Below, piece after piece: positions 36,501-43,625 of a DNA stretch of 59,034 nt (the stretch's first letter is position 1; each line of letters opens with the position of its first letter). The stretch lies in contig PMTR01000158.1 of assembly GCA_003167255.1 (NCBI GenBank), positions 1-59,034 on the forward strand, in the 5' to 3' direction. The DNA is from Bryobacterales bacterium (GTDB taxonomy: Bacteria; Acidobacteriota; Terriglobia; Bryobacterales; Bryobacteraceae). The translations under genes were made by a program, and so were the position numbers. Under the pieces are notes generated by a model. It ran no database searches, was not told where the DNA came from, and saw nothing but the letters and a program-made list of their open reading frames with translations.

Positions 36501-39023
36501 GGCGTCATTGACCGCAAAGTTCAGCTTGAGGCTGGGATCGTGATATTCATTGATGCCGATGGCCAGCACATACAGGGTGCCCGGATCTGCGGGCACCGCC
36601 GCCCCACCCTGCACCTGCATCTCGGAAGGTTCGGTCCTGACACCGGCAGTGTTGAATCCGTATGCCGTGAAGACGTTAGTCCCGGACTCCAGGTGGACCT
36701 GGGCTCGCAGCTCACCACCGGCGGTTCCGTTCCAGCGGTGAACCAGCACGCCGTTTCGGAAGAGGCGAACATCGCGGATACCACCTGCCGGAGGCGCCGT
36801 GAGGCGGATATCGAGAGTGGTGGCGTCCGGGGCCGGTGTCGCGCCTGGACGGAATTCGAGAGGCGCGGTCTGGCGATCGAGCGTCTCGAGTTCAGCCGAG
36901 ATCCGCGGCAGGTCGCCGCTCAAAGCCTTTGCGAACAGGCCCGGATAGAAGAAGTCGCCAAAGTATCGCGCCGCGCTCGAATAATCGAAGGTGCCGCCGC
37001 TCATCCGCCATACGACCTCGTTCCAGGTGGTTTCGCTTCCATCGAAGAAGCCGGAATCGGTGAAAACCATCCACGGACCGTCGTAAGACCGCAGGTACAG
37101 CGTCGCCTGGAGCCTCCCGGTTTCGACGGCGAAGATATGTACAAAGTTCGTGGACGTCGCGGCGAGCAGCAGTTTGCCGTCGTCCCGGAACTTCAGGAAC
37201 TCGACCGGAGATCCGGCTTGGAGAGGCGCGCCGGACCTGTGCGAGGTGGCGACATCCCAGAAATCGATGTTTCCTTCTGAATTGCCAATAGCGAGACGAT
37301 TGCCATCCGGGCTGAACTCGATGGCTCCGCCGTCCGCATTCGAATCGAACGTAGTTTCGAAGCTGCCTCGATCGACATTCCAGACCATGGTCCGGCCACG
37401 GCTATCCAAAAGGGCCAGTCTTTTGCCATCGTGCGAGAATGTCATTTGACGAACTCCGAAGCGGCGGCCAAGCACGATCGGGCTTCCCGGTCTTGCTTCT
37501 TCTTTCACTTCAAACGACGCCGATTCATGCGCTGCGGGTAGAGACCAGACGCGGATGACCACCGTTTCTCCGGGCGGTCCTGCGACGGCCATGGCGTTTC
37601 CCGCCGGGCTCAACGCATAGGCCGAATACCAATCGTCGTCGGATCCGTTGTAGGGAACGCTCCGTTCGGACTTGGCGCTGGTGTCGAAAAGGCGGAGCGC
37701 CTTCTTCCCCTCGCCCCAGCCGGCGGCCCAGCGACCATCGCCGCTGATGGACTCAGCCCAGGCAATCCGCTCGACCTTGTCTTCCTTATGAGTCACCACG
37801 TGGCGGAAGACCAACCCGTTCCCGTCGTTCAGAACGATGAACGGGCCTTCCACGTTGTTGTGGCGCTCGACTAAGCCGATGGGACGAGCAAGGCTTCCCT
37901 CGATCCGTTCGACTTTTGCGCCAAGCGACCAAACGGCCGCGGAGTCGTAGCGGGCGAGGGAATTCCGTCTGGGACGATCGGCCAGCAGAACGCCCTCGGC
38001 ATCGAACAACGCGGCAAACGCCTCGATGCTACGTCCCGCGGACACGGTGCTGAGCGCGTTTTCCAGCGAACCGTCGAGCACCACCAGATCGCCGTTCACT
38101 GAGCCGCCGAGGACCACGCTACGGCCATAAACCGGCAACATGGACTGGGCGGAAAGGTGGGCGGGGTCCGACAGAGCCGTTCGGAAAGATCGGGAGGCAA
38201 CATCGAGTATCTGAAACCGGCGCTCGAACGAATATACTCCGAGTGAGCTTCCGTCTGAAGAAAATGCAATCGAGAGGGGATCTTTGCCAACATCTGCCGT
38301 ACCTGCTTCAAGGTGTTCATTCGATAACTGCCAGAGCTGCAAATTACCCTCGACGCCGACTACTGCCAGCGTGGATTCCGTTGCGTCGACGGCTGTGACA
38401 ATACGGCCTCGATGGCCTTCAAATCTTGTGAGTTCCTTCCAGGTGGCGGTGTCATATAGGAGGACCATTCCTGGAAGCGAGTTCGAGAAATCCGCGGGCG
38501 CGTGTGCGGCCACCAGCAACTTCCCCCCCTTTAGAAACTGCATGTGTGAAACCTCAAAAGCATCTGGCAGAGCAACAACTCTTGCGGCCCGTCCGCTTTG
38601 CGGATCCACACGTAAAATCTGCCGGAAGCCGGCCAGCAGGTAACTGCCGTCGGGCGACCATGCCAGCGCATTCGCCTGGTCCGGAAGGCTTTCGTTCAAT
38701 GAACTGACGGAGCCGTTTGAGGCATCGAGCAGGTCAACGGCAGAGCCGCGGCCGATCGCCAGAATAGCCCGCGACGGATGTGCCGCGATGGCTCGGGCGT
38801 CTCTCGCCGGAAAGGTGCGTAGATGGATTCCAGTGGGTATGGTCCAGATCTGAATGGCGGAGTGCGCTCCCGATGTCAGAGTGGCGAACCACTCGCCCTT
38901 TGGTCCAGCCGTCATGTCCGAAATGCCTCCGAGAGGCCGCAGAGGCACCACCAATCCGGGAGCCGCGCCGTAAAGACGCAGCGTGGCCTCGAGTGCGACG
39001 AACAGGACCTCGAGTTTTTTCAT
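33570..39023 (-). CDS. Giant exported protein: WD40 propeller - caspase - WD40 propeller
   Basis: From ATG 39023 this is 1,817 residues with a signal-like N-terminus (MKKLEVLFVALEATLRLYGA). WD40-like blades fill about 25-640 (FSHDGKRLALLDSRGRTMVW, FSPDGNRLAIGNSEGNIDFW). A short beta-sandwich linker follows, then a caspase domain at about 815-1100 with His930 (FFAGHGDAEG) and Cys987 (IIDACESGQA). A second propeller runs from about 1165 to the end (LSPDGSTLACLT, FSPDGRLIAAADRDGEVALV). Propellers usually present partner-binding faces, so this may be a scaffold-bound protease or a processed zymogen. It heads the three-gene caspase operon. A further 22 codons upstream are open but lack a signal. 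The orphan copy of its 3' end is at 39378-39440. Confidence 0.87.
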   Translation of the reverse strand: MKKLEVLFVALEATLRLYGAAPGLVVPLRPLGGISDMTAGPKGEWFATLTSGAHSAIQIWTIPTGIHLRTFPARDARAIAAHPSRAILAIGRGSAVDLLDASNGSVSSLNESLPDQANALAWSPDGSYLLAGFRQILRVDPQSGRAARVVALPDAFEVSHMQFLKGGKLLVAAHAPADFSNSLPGMVLLYDTATWKELTRFEGHRGRIVTAVDATESTLAVVGVEGNLQLWQLSNEHLEAGTADVGKDPLSIAFSSDGSSLGVYSFERRFQILDVASRSFRTALSDPAHLSAQSMLPVYGRSVVLGGSVNGDLVVLDGSLENALSTVSAGRSIEAFAALFDAEGVLLADRPRRNSLARYDSAAVWSLGAKVERIEGSLARPIGLVERHNNVEGPFIVLNDGNGLVFRHVVTHKEDKVERIAWAESISGDGRWAAGWGEGKKALRLFDTSAKSERSVPYNGSDDDWYSAYALSPAGNAMAVAGPPGETVVIRVWSLPAAHESASFEVKEEARPGSPIVLGRRFGVRQMTFSHDGKRLALLDSRGRTMVWNVDRGSFETTFDSNADGGAIEFSPDGNRLAIGNSEGNIDFWDVATSHRSGAPLQAGSPVEFLKFRDDGKLLLAATSTNFVHIFAVETGRLQATLYLRSYDGPWMVFTDSGFFDGSETTWNEVVWRMSGGTFDYSSAARYFGDFFYPGLFAKALSGDLPRISAELETLDRQTAPLEFRPGATPAPDATTLDIRLTAPPAGGIRDVRLFRNGVLVHRWNGTAGGELRAQVHLESGTNVFTAYGFNTAGVRTEPSEMQVQGGAAVPADPGTLYVLAIGINEYHDPSLKLNFAVNDARMLAASLRGGRDELVEFAREMRRVETGAKNSGSDYHDPRLMSFLASSGEIKVQTLTDAEATREAILQAIRETVARAQPRDSFILFFAGHGDAEGKSYYLFPQDVVFPGRSEDALAATRKTAISDSDLVEALQDLDVAAAALIIDACESGQAAQTSGDWRRGPIDADGLAQFAFEKDILLLAASQSNQSAAELERLQHGLLTWTLVEEGLREGRALNATGDGLELGDWLSWAAWRVPLLHEEAVSAKRAAGLILPPGATPDNATVQRPMLQARRRPGAPPLIVAATTVDIDPLTLTVKGSLVEPRVSAAKPIPERFILPESNPGDVKALAIGPREDWVITAESTGRIRIWRLPDLLPVRSISGPPRIMAAALSPDGSTLACLTTEADVSLVDLSSGAERSRFTALSPARLSNFGRIEWLDSGTLLLGLADGVEILDAAKGTVLARVNRYGLRPIWSNRHVLIAANYGARIGDQIMGGEIYVVDLDQPGPAGPNMRKLGTHPEFRGAAYDPARSLLVSAGADGFVRFWDVREGRETGQPVKIPMNPNTVLFRDGAFLIAGDTGDLCSIGGPGAPLMRTPVSKGWRYDYLASSGATIAAASSASLAVWKAGTPEATAIVRLEGTAQVVSISNENLTIAGQRVTSASGGLTFGDLYSYRAGAGGFEFHSAERAGATIQYGSAAIVSSDGNTIRAYHPASLKILASIPVKAGTAAMSADYSRLAWCAKPGATGYSLFIAETPAFRAQRLASSRDGGCGPLQWTMADGEPALAMEQGPALTVHVYPVPNGQERIVDIQGAALNGILAFALDPDGETAAIVTNSEFELVDVRKHSVLRKLPSSFGPSQLQFSPDGRLIAAADRDGEVALVELGKDDNRSTILAPLDSSVTALAFSGDGRLLAVLSNTGGCQIYDAASGELLARIRPVPGTQALFVEAPDDRFDAPRESWTRIFRNTQGGIVPLSDRPDGYTAGLLGLLLRGQR

Positions 39024-39175
39024 GGCGATATAATAACAGGAGTAAGAGCGCCGGCAGAGCGCGACGAGCCTGGGTGCGCTTAGCGGCAAAGATCATATCA
39101 ATTGAGACGCGACCCTTGTAACAGCCGGCGGGCAAGAGAAACAGCACTCGTCCGAGAGTTTCAACCAGGCAGTAT

Positions 39176-39357
39176 CTAGCCCGCTTTTCTCACCAGGTTT
39201 CGTTGCGAGGCGCGGCCCACCGGTGGGGCAGGCGCTTCCGCCTGCCAACCCTGATCACAGCGTGCACGCGCAACAAGCCAGTGGGACAGGCCTCCTGGCC
39301 TGTCGTTCCGGCCTTATCGCGCGCCCCGGCAGAAAGCTGATGAGAAATGCGGACTAG
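39176..39357. mobile_element. MITE-like element R3 with about 21-bp terminal inverted repeats
   Basis: Left end 39176-39196 and right end 39337-39357 are inverted repeats, matching at 18 of 21 positions (core CTGRTGAGAAA). Inside are a GACAGGCC-TCCT-GGCCTGTC hairpin and no coding capacity. Comparison with the homologous gene junction at 33440-33640, which lacks it, shows that this block is an insertion. Its right-hand 105 bases recur at 55991-56097. Confidence 0.7.
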
Positions 39358-39377
39358 CCGCGGGCTACGTTCAATCA

Positions 39378-39440
39378 TCTCTGCCCGCGAAGCAGGAGCC
39401 CGAGCAGGCCGGCCGTGTAACTGTCCGGCCTGTCGCTTAA
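39378..39440 (-). pseudogene. Orphan 3' end of a second WD40-caspase gene copy
   Basis: The minus strand reads LSDRPDSYTAGLLGLLLRGQ then Arg and stop. This is nearly identical to the last residues of the 1,817-residue gene (LSDRPDGYTAGLLGLLLRGQ). Beyond this match no other part of a caspase gene remains before ychF. It is the residue of a tandem duplication in which most of the upstream copy was deleted. Confidence 0.75.
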
Positions 39441-39507
39441 CTAATCCCATGACCGCGAGATTTTAGCCCATTGGAATACCGCTTCCTGAAGCGCGCGACT
39501 CGGATTA

Positions 39508-39534
39508 GAGCCGCGAACGTAAGAGAGCGTTGCC
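39508..39534. repeat. Diverged R1 repeat copy
   Basis: The word GAGCCGCGAACGTAAGAGAG followed by CGTTGCC matches R1 with several substitutions. It lies about 40 bp beyond the stop of ychF. Confidence 0.5.
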
Positions 39535-39574
39535 GGCCGGCGGAACAACTTCTAGCGGTCAAAGCACTGGTAAG

Positions 39575-40648
39575 TTAACCGTGCCTTATCACCAGCACGT
39601 CGCCATCCTTGACGATGTATTCCTTGCCTTCCAGCCGCAACAGCCCTTTCTCCCGCACACCTGCATAGCCGCCGTGATCCACTAGCGCTTTCCAGTTCAC
39701 CACCTCGGCGCGGATGAACTTCTTTTCGAAATCGGAATGGATGGCGCCAGACGCCTTCACCGCCGGCGTATGCATCGGGATGGTCCACGCGCGGCATTCG
39801 TCCTCACCGGCGGTCAGGAAGCTCATCAGCCCGAGCAGCGCGTAGGTGGCGGTGATCAGCCGCTCCAGTCCCGACTCCAGCAGGCCGTAGCTGGCCAGGT
39901 AATCGGCCTGCTCCGCCCGCGGGAGTTCCGCCAGCTCGGCTTCGATCTTGCCGCATACCGCCGCCGCGGCCGTGTGCCGGCGCGCGGCCAGCGGCCCTTC
40001 GCGATACTCGCGCTCGCGGTCGTGCAGTTTGGCGGCATCGGTTTCGCCCAGGTTGAGCACGTACAGAATCGGCTTCTGTGAAAGGAATTGGAAACCGCGC
40101 AGGCGCTTTTCGTCGTCCGGGTCGAGCTCCAGTTGGCGCAGCGGCTTGTTTTCCTCGAGCGCCGCCTTGCACTTCTCCAGCAGCTCGAACTCGCGGTCGA
40201 ACTCCGGATTCTTGATCTTCTTGCGGTCTTTGTCCAACCGCTCAAGCCGCTTCTCCACCACCACCAGATCGCTCAGCTCGAGCTCGGTCTCGACATCCTC
40301 CAGGTCGCGCAGCGGGTCCACCGACCCCTTTTCGTGCGGCACGGTATCGTCGTCGAACAGCCGCAGCACGTGCGCGAAGGCGTCCACCACGCGCAGGCTG
40401 GCCAGGTAACTGGGGTCGCGCAGGCATTCCTTCGAGATCGACGGCATATCCACGTATTCCACCGTGGCGTGCGTGACTTTGGGCGGCTCGAAGAGACGGC
40501 CCAGTTCTTCCAGGCGGGCATCCGGCACCTTCGCCACTCCGGTGCGCGCGGCCGTGGAGCCGATGCGGGTTTCCTGCTGGACTCCGGTGAGGATGGTGAA
40601 CAAAGAGGTCTTGCCCGTCATGGGCAAACCGATGATGGCTGTCTTCAT
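39575..40648 (-). CDS. ychF: Redox-regulated ATPase/GTPase YchF (OBG-like)
   Basis: The 357-residue P-loop protein has G1 GLPMTGKTS at the extreme N-terminus and a coiled-coil insertion (VVVEKRLERLDKDRKKIK). The nucleotide-specificity motif reads VLNLGE instead of NKxD, as in the ATP-preferring YchF/Ola1 group. A C-terminal TGS domain follows (DFEKKFIRAEVVNW...VKDGDVLVIRHG). It binds ribosomes and influences stress translation. ATG 40648 places the P-loop at residue 8, as in the family. It is 12 bp after the MoxR gene, likely one transcript. Confidence 0.92.
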   Translation of the reverse strand: MKTAIIGLPMTGKTSLFTILTGVQQETRIGSTAARTGVAKVPDARLEELGRLFEPPKVTHATVEYVDMPSISKECLRDPSYLASLRVVDAFAHVLRLFDDDTVPHEKGSVDPLRDLEDVETELELSDLVVVEKRLERLDKDRKKIKNPEFDREFELLEKCKAALEENKPLRQLELDPDDEKRLRGFQFLSQKPILYVLNLGETDAAKLHDREREYREGPLAARRHTAAAAVCGKIEAELAELPRAEQADYLASYGLLESGLERLITATYALLGLMSFLTAGEDECRAWTIPMHTPAVKASGAIHSDFEKKFIRAEVVNWKALVDHGGYAGVREKGLLRLEGKEYIVKDGDVLVIRHG

Positions 40649-40660
40649 ATGAGGGACTGT

Positions 40661-41653
40661 TTACAGGGGAACTTCCACCTGGCTCAGGATTTCTTCGATG
40701 ACCCGCTCGCCCGCGTCGGCGCGGCGCGGCGCCAGCGTGGTGCGGGCATTGATCACCACGCGATGCGCGAACAGCGGCGTGGCCAGCCGCTTCACGTCGT
40801 CCGGGATGGCGTAATCGCGGCCTTCCAGCAGCGCCAGCGCCTGCACCGCGCGATATAGGGCCTGCGATCCGCGCGGGCTCACGCCCAGCGCCAGCGATTC
40901 GTGGTTGCGGGTCTTCTCCACGATCGCCAGTATGTAATCCACCAGGGCCTCTTCCACGGTGACGCGGTGCACGGCATCCTGCAGGTGCAGCACGTCGGAC
41001 GCCACCAGCCCCGAGGGCGCCCCTTGCGGCAGCGCCCGGTCCGAATTGCGCAGGATCTGGCGCTCGCTGGCGGCGTCCGGGTAACCCACCCGCAGCCGCA
41101 TCAGAAAGCGGTCGAGCTGCGATTCGGGGAGCGGATAGGTGCCGTGGTGCTCCACCGGGTTCTGCGTGGCGATCACCATGAACGGCCGGGGCAGTTCATG
41201 CCGCTTCCCGTCGATGGTGACCTGGCCTTCGTTCATGGCTTCGAGCAGCGCCGATTGCGTCTTGGGGGTGGTGCGGTTGATCTCGTCGGCCAGTAGGAAA
41301 TTGCTGAAGATGGGGCCCGGTTTGAACTCGAAGGCTTCCGCGTGGGAGTTGTAAATAGTGACGCCCAGAACGTCGCTCGGCAGCATGTCGCTGGTGAATT
41401 GCAGCCGGTCGAAGCGGCACGCCACCGACCGCGCGAGCGCCTGGGCCAGCGTGGTTTTCCCGACGCCCGGCACGTCTTCGATGAGCAGATGTCCGCGCGC
41501 CAGCAGGCACACCAGGGACAGCCGCACGACTTCGGGTTTGCCGCGAAGGGCCGATCCGAGCGAGAGTTCCAACTCCGCCAGCCGGGCCAGAATTTGCGGC
41601 GAGACCCCAGCCGGCGGTGCGACGATTGAATCCCGCTGGGACATTACGTTCAT
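40661..41653 (-). CDS. MoxR-family AAA+ ATPase
   Basis: This 330-residue ATPase carries Walker A DVPGVGKTTLAQAL, Walker B FLLADEINRTTPKTQSALLEAM, sensor region FMVIATQNPVEHHGTYPLPE and arginine-rich lid elements. MoxR proteins act as chaperones for cofactor or metal insertion, normally next to DUF58 and von Willebrand genes; none is present here. A second ATG three codons in (41644) is equally possible. It lies back to back with tRNA-Val and ahead of ychF. Confidence 0.9.
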   Translation of the reverse strand: MNVMSQRDSIVAPPAGVSPQILARLAELELSLGSALRGKPEVVRLSLVCLLARGHLLIEDVPGVGKTTLAQALARSVACRFDRLQFTSDMLPSDVLGVTIYNSHAEAFEFKPGPIFSNFLLADEINRTTPKTQSALLEAMNEGQVTIDGKRHELPRPFMVIATQNPVEHHGTYPLPESQLDRFLMRLRVGYPDAASERQILRNSDRALPQGAPSGLVASDVLHLQDAVHRVTVEEALVDYILAIVEKTRNHESLALGVSPRGSQALYRAVQALALLEGRDYAIPDDVKRLATPLFAHRVVINARTTLAPRRADAGERVIEEILSQVEVPL

Positions 41654-41763
41654 GATACTAAAGTTCCGCGGGCCGAAGGCCGCGAGGCCCGCGGCCTTCG
41701 TGGTAGACTCGATACTTGGCGCGTCTGACGTTGAGGCGTCGCCGAAGCACGCCTGCTATTTTC

Positions 41764-41840
41764 GGGCGCGTAGCTCAGTTGGTTAGAGCGCCTGCTTCAC
41801 ACGCAGGAGGTCACAGGTTCGAGTCCTGTCGCGCCCACCA
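41764..41840 (+). tRNA. tRNA-Val (anticodon CAC), CCA encoded
   Basis: The 77-nt cloverleaf is complete: acceptor GGGCGCG/CGCGCCC, D-loop AGCTCAGTTGGTTAGAGC, anticodon stem CCTGC-TTCACAC-GCAGG giving CAC, T-arm ACAGG-TTCGAGT-CCTGT, and encoded CCA. The 3' half is duplicated at 58144-58179, which makes it a likely integration site. Confidence 0.97.
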
Positions 41841-41841
41841 T
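41806..41841 (+). other. Putative attL: tRNA-Val 3' end
   Basis: Bases from GGAGGTCACAGGTTC to CCACCAT match 58144-58179 at 34 of 36 positions in the same orientation. tRNA 3' ends are the classical target of tyrosine integrases. Confidence 0.6.
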
Positions 41842-41886
41842 TGCATTTTCAATAACTTAAGAGGCCGGCTGACCGCCCGAGTGCTG

Positions 41887-41945
41887 AGTTTTGATACGGT
41901 GACCACCTGCTTTTCGCTTGAATTCTGCCGAACTGTATCAAAACT
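41887..41945. repeat. Inverted repeat downstream of tRNA-Val
   Basis: AGTTTTGATACGGT at 41887-41900 pairs with ACTGTATCAAAACT at 41932-41945 (13 of 14 positions). It is AT-rich against its surroundings and lies just inside the tRNA edge of the island. It may be an integrase arm site, an operator or a terminator. The rest of 41841-42125 has no convincing gene. Confidence 0.5.
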
Positions 41946-42061
41946 CCGGCGCAAGCAATCTTGGCCTACCTTCACCTGCCTTCCATCATCCACAACAAGC
42001 AGAAATCGAACGGATTGCGGATTCCGCGATCCCATGTGCGAAGACTCTCTTCGCGCCCTCT

Positions 42062-42119
42062 GTTCATTCAGGTTCATTCAGGCGCCAGCGTTGGCGGTGC
42101 ATCAATAAAGTTGTAGTAT
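42062..42119 (+). promoter_or_regulatory. AbiEi promoter, probably leaderless, with tandem repeat upstream
   Basis: Two perfect copies of GTTCATTCAG lie at 42062-42081. A -35 TTGGCG (42091-42096) and -10 TAGTAT (42114-42119) follow with a 17-bp spacer. The -10 ends 6 bases before ATG 42126, so the transcript would start at or near the A of the start codon. The tandem repeat could be the AbiEi autoregulation site. Confidence 0.5.
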
Positions 42120-42125
42120 TGTGTT

Positions 42126-42737
42126 ATGGCCCAGTCTCACCGTGAAGCGTCGCGGCGGCTCTTCGAAATCGCTGAGCAGCAGCAGGGCTTCTTCACCACC
42201 AAGCAGGCCAAGGCGGCCGGATTCGCCGAAAACACACACCCCTATCACGTGCAGGTCGGGAACTGGGTTCGCGAGCACCGCGGTATCTACCGGCTCGCTC
42301 TTTTTCCGACTGCTGATCGGCCCGACCTCGTCCTTTGGGCACTATGGTCCCGGAACCGGAACGAGGAAGTCGAGGGCGTATACAGCCACCACACGGCGCT
42401 CAGCCTCTACGATCTATCGGATCTGAATCCAGCGAAGCTTCACATGACTGTTCCGTCGGATTTCCGGCGCAACAGCGATATTCCCAACATTCTCGTACTC
42501 TATTATGCCGACCTGCCCGGAAGCGACATACAGACTGCGCAGGGTTTCAAGTATACGCGCCCGCTGCGGACGATTCTTGACCTGATCGAGGCTGGCACGG
42601 TCGAGAAAAACTTCATCCGGCAGGCTCTAAGGCAGGCCGTTGACCGTGGCCTGATTACTCGTCAACAGATTCGAAACGCGCGACTGATTGGACCCGCGCG
42701 CAAAATAGTTGAGGAAGTGCTCCGGCGAGTTGCATAA
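42126..42737 (+). CDS. AbiEi-family antitoxin / autorepressor (type IV TA)
   Basis: The 203-residue product has an N-terminal winged helix (LFEIAEQQQGFFTTKQAKAAG, FRE-like YHVQVGNWVREHRGIYRL). The AbiEi C-terminal domain includes GVYSHHTALSLYDLSDLNP, LHMTVPSDFRR, GFKYTRPLRTILDLI and LRQAVDRGLITRQQI. AbiEi represses its operon and blocks the AbiEii nucleotidyltransferase by antagonism rather than by tight complex. Its stop overlaps the toxin ATG by one base (42737). There is no ribosome site, in line with a leaderless message. It is the first gene inside the tRNA-bounded island. Confidence 0.88.
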   Translation: MAQSHREASRRLFEIAEQQQGFFTTKQAKAAGFAENTHPYHVQVGNWVREHRGIYRLALFPTADRPDLVLWALWSRNRNEEVEGVYSHHTALSLYDLSDLNPAKLHMTVPSDFRRNSDIPNILVLYYADLPGSDIQTAQGFKYTRPLRTILDLIEAGTVEKNFIRQALRQAVDRGLITRQQIRNARLIGPARKIVEEVLRRVA

Positions 42738-43618
42738 TGCCCTCACCAAGGACATATACGACGGCGGGAGCATTCCGAAGGGCTCTTGAGGAACACCTGA
42801 AGCGGGCCTCTATGGCCGATCAGGTCGATCTCAACCGCCTCCGGCGGCAGGTATCGTTCGACCGCTTGCTCGCAAGGCTGTTCCGGGAAGAACCAGCGCC
42901 ATGGGCGTTAAAAGGCGGTTATGCCCTGGAGCTAAGATTCAAGGGTGCTCGATCAACGGTGGACATTGACCTGACGTTGCAGCGAGTGGCGGGAGCGACG
43001 GCGGGTGTTGACACAAACCATGTGGTACGGGAGATGCTTCAGAGAACGGCTAACATTTCTCTCAGCGACTGGTTCGAGTTCGTAATCGGGCCGCCAGTCA
43101 TGGACTTGATGGCCGCGCCGTACGGTGGAGCCCGCTATCCGGTCGAAGCTCGAATGGACGAGCGGATCTTTGCCCGGTTCCATCTGGACGCCGGTATTGG
43201 TGACGTGGTTATGCAGCCGCTGGAAACAATCGTCTGCCGGGACTGGCTGGGGTTTGCTGGCATCGAATCGTCGCAGGTCCAGATGATTGCTCGCGAACAG
43301 CAGTTCGCGGAAAAGATCCACGCCTTCACGCTCCCGCGGAACGCTGCGAATAGCAGAGTGAAGGATTTGGTGGACCTGTCTCTCCTGATCGGGGCGGGTG
43401 GACTGGACAAGCGGAGGGTTCTGGATGCCCTGCGTCTGACCTTCGAGAGAAGAGGAACGCACGATTTGCCGGGAAATTTGGTTCCGCCGCCAGCGGATTG
43501 GCAGATTCCGTTTCGCGCCCTCGCGGAGGAGTGCGGCCTCTCGACAGATGTCGCCGCCGTGTTTTCGGCGGTACAGGAGTTTCTCGAAGAAGTGCAGGCA
43601 CCGCGCACAGAGCGGTAG
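42737..43618 (+). CDS. AbiEii/AbiGii-family nucleotidyltransferase toxin
   Basis: This 293-residue protein has the polymerase-beta-like nucleotidyltransferase core: LKGGYALELRF with the GG motif, then ARSTVDIDLTL carrying the DxD metal pair. Later HAFTLPRNAANSRVKDLVDL supplies the conserved Lys-Asp pair typical of AbiEii. Related toxins add nucleotides to tRNA acceptor ends and abort phage infection. It is coupled to AbiEi (TAATG overlap) and followed 7 bp later by the primase-helicase gene, so all three may be one transcript. Length is normal and catalytic residues look intact. Confidence 0.88.
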   Translation: MPSPRTYTTAGAFRRALEEHLKRASMADQVDLNRLRRQVSFDRLLARLFREEPAPWALKGGYALELRFKGARSTVDIDLTLQRVAGATAGVDTNHVVREMLQRTANISLSDWFEFVIGPPVMDLMAAPYGGARYPVEARMDERIFARFHLDAGIGDVVMQPLETIVCRDWLGFAGIESSQVQMIAREQQFAEKIHAFTLPRNAANSRVKDLVDLSLLIGAGGLDKRRVLDALRLTFERRGTHDLPGNLVPPPADWQIPFRALAEECGLSTDVAAVFSAVQEFLEEVQAPRTER

Positions 43619-43625
43619 ACGCCGT

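Noticed and set aside
41811-42077. An 88-codon minus-strand frame ending WWARQDSNL
   Set aside because: It overlaps the tRNA-Val 3' end; this ending is a well-known spurious translation of tRNA genes.
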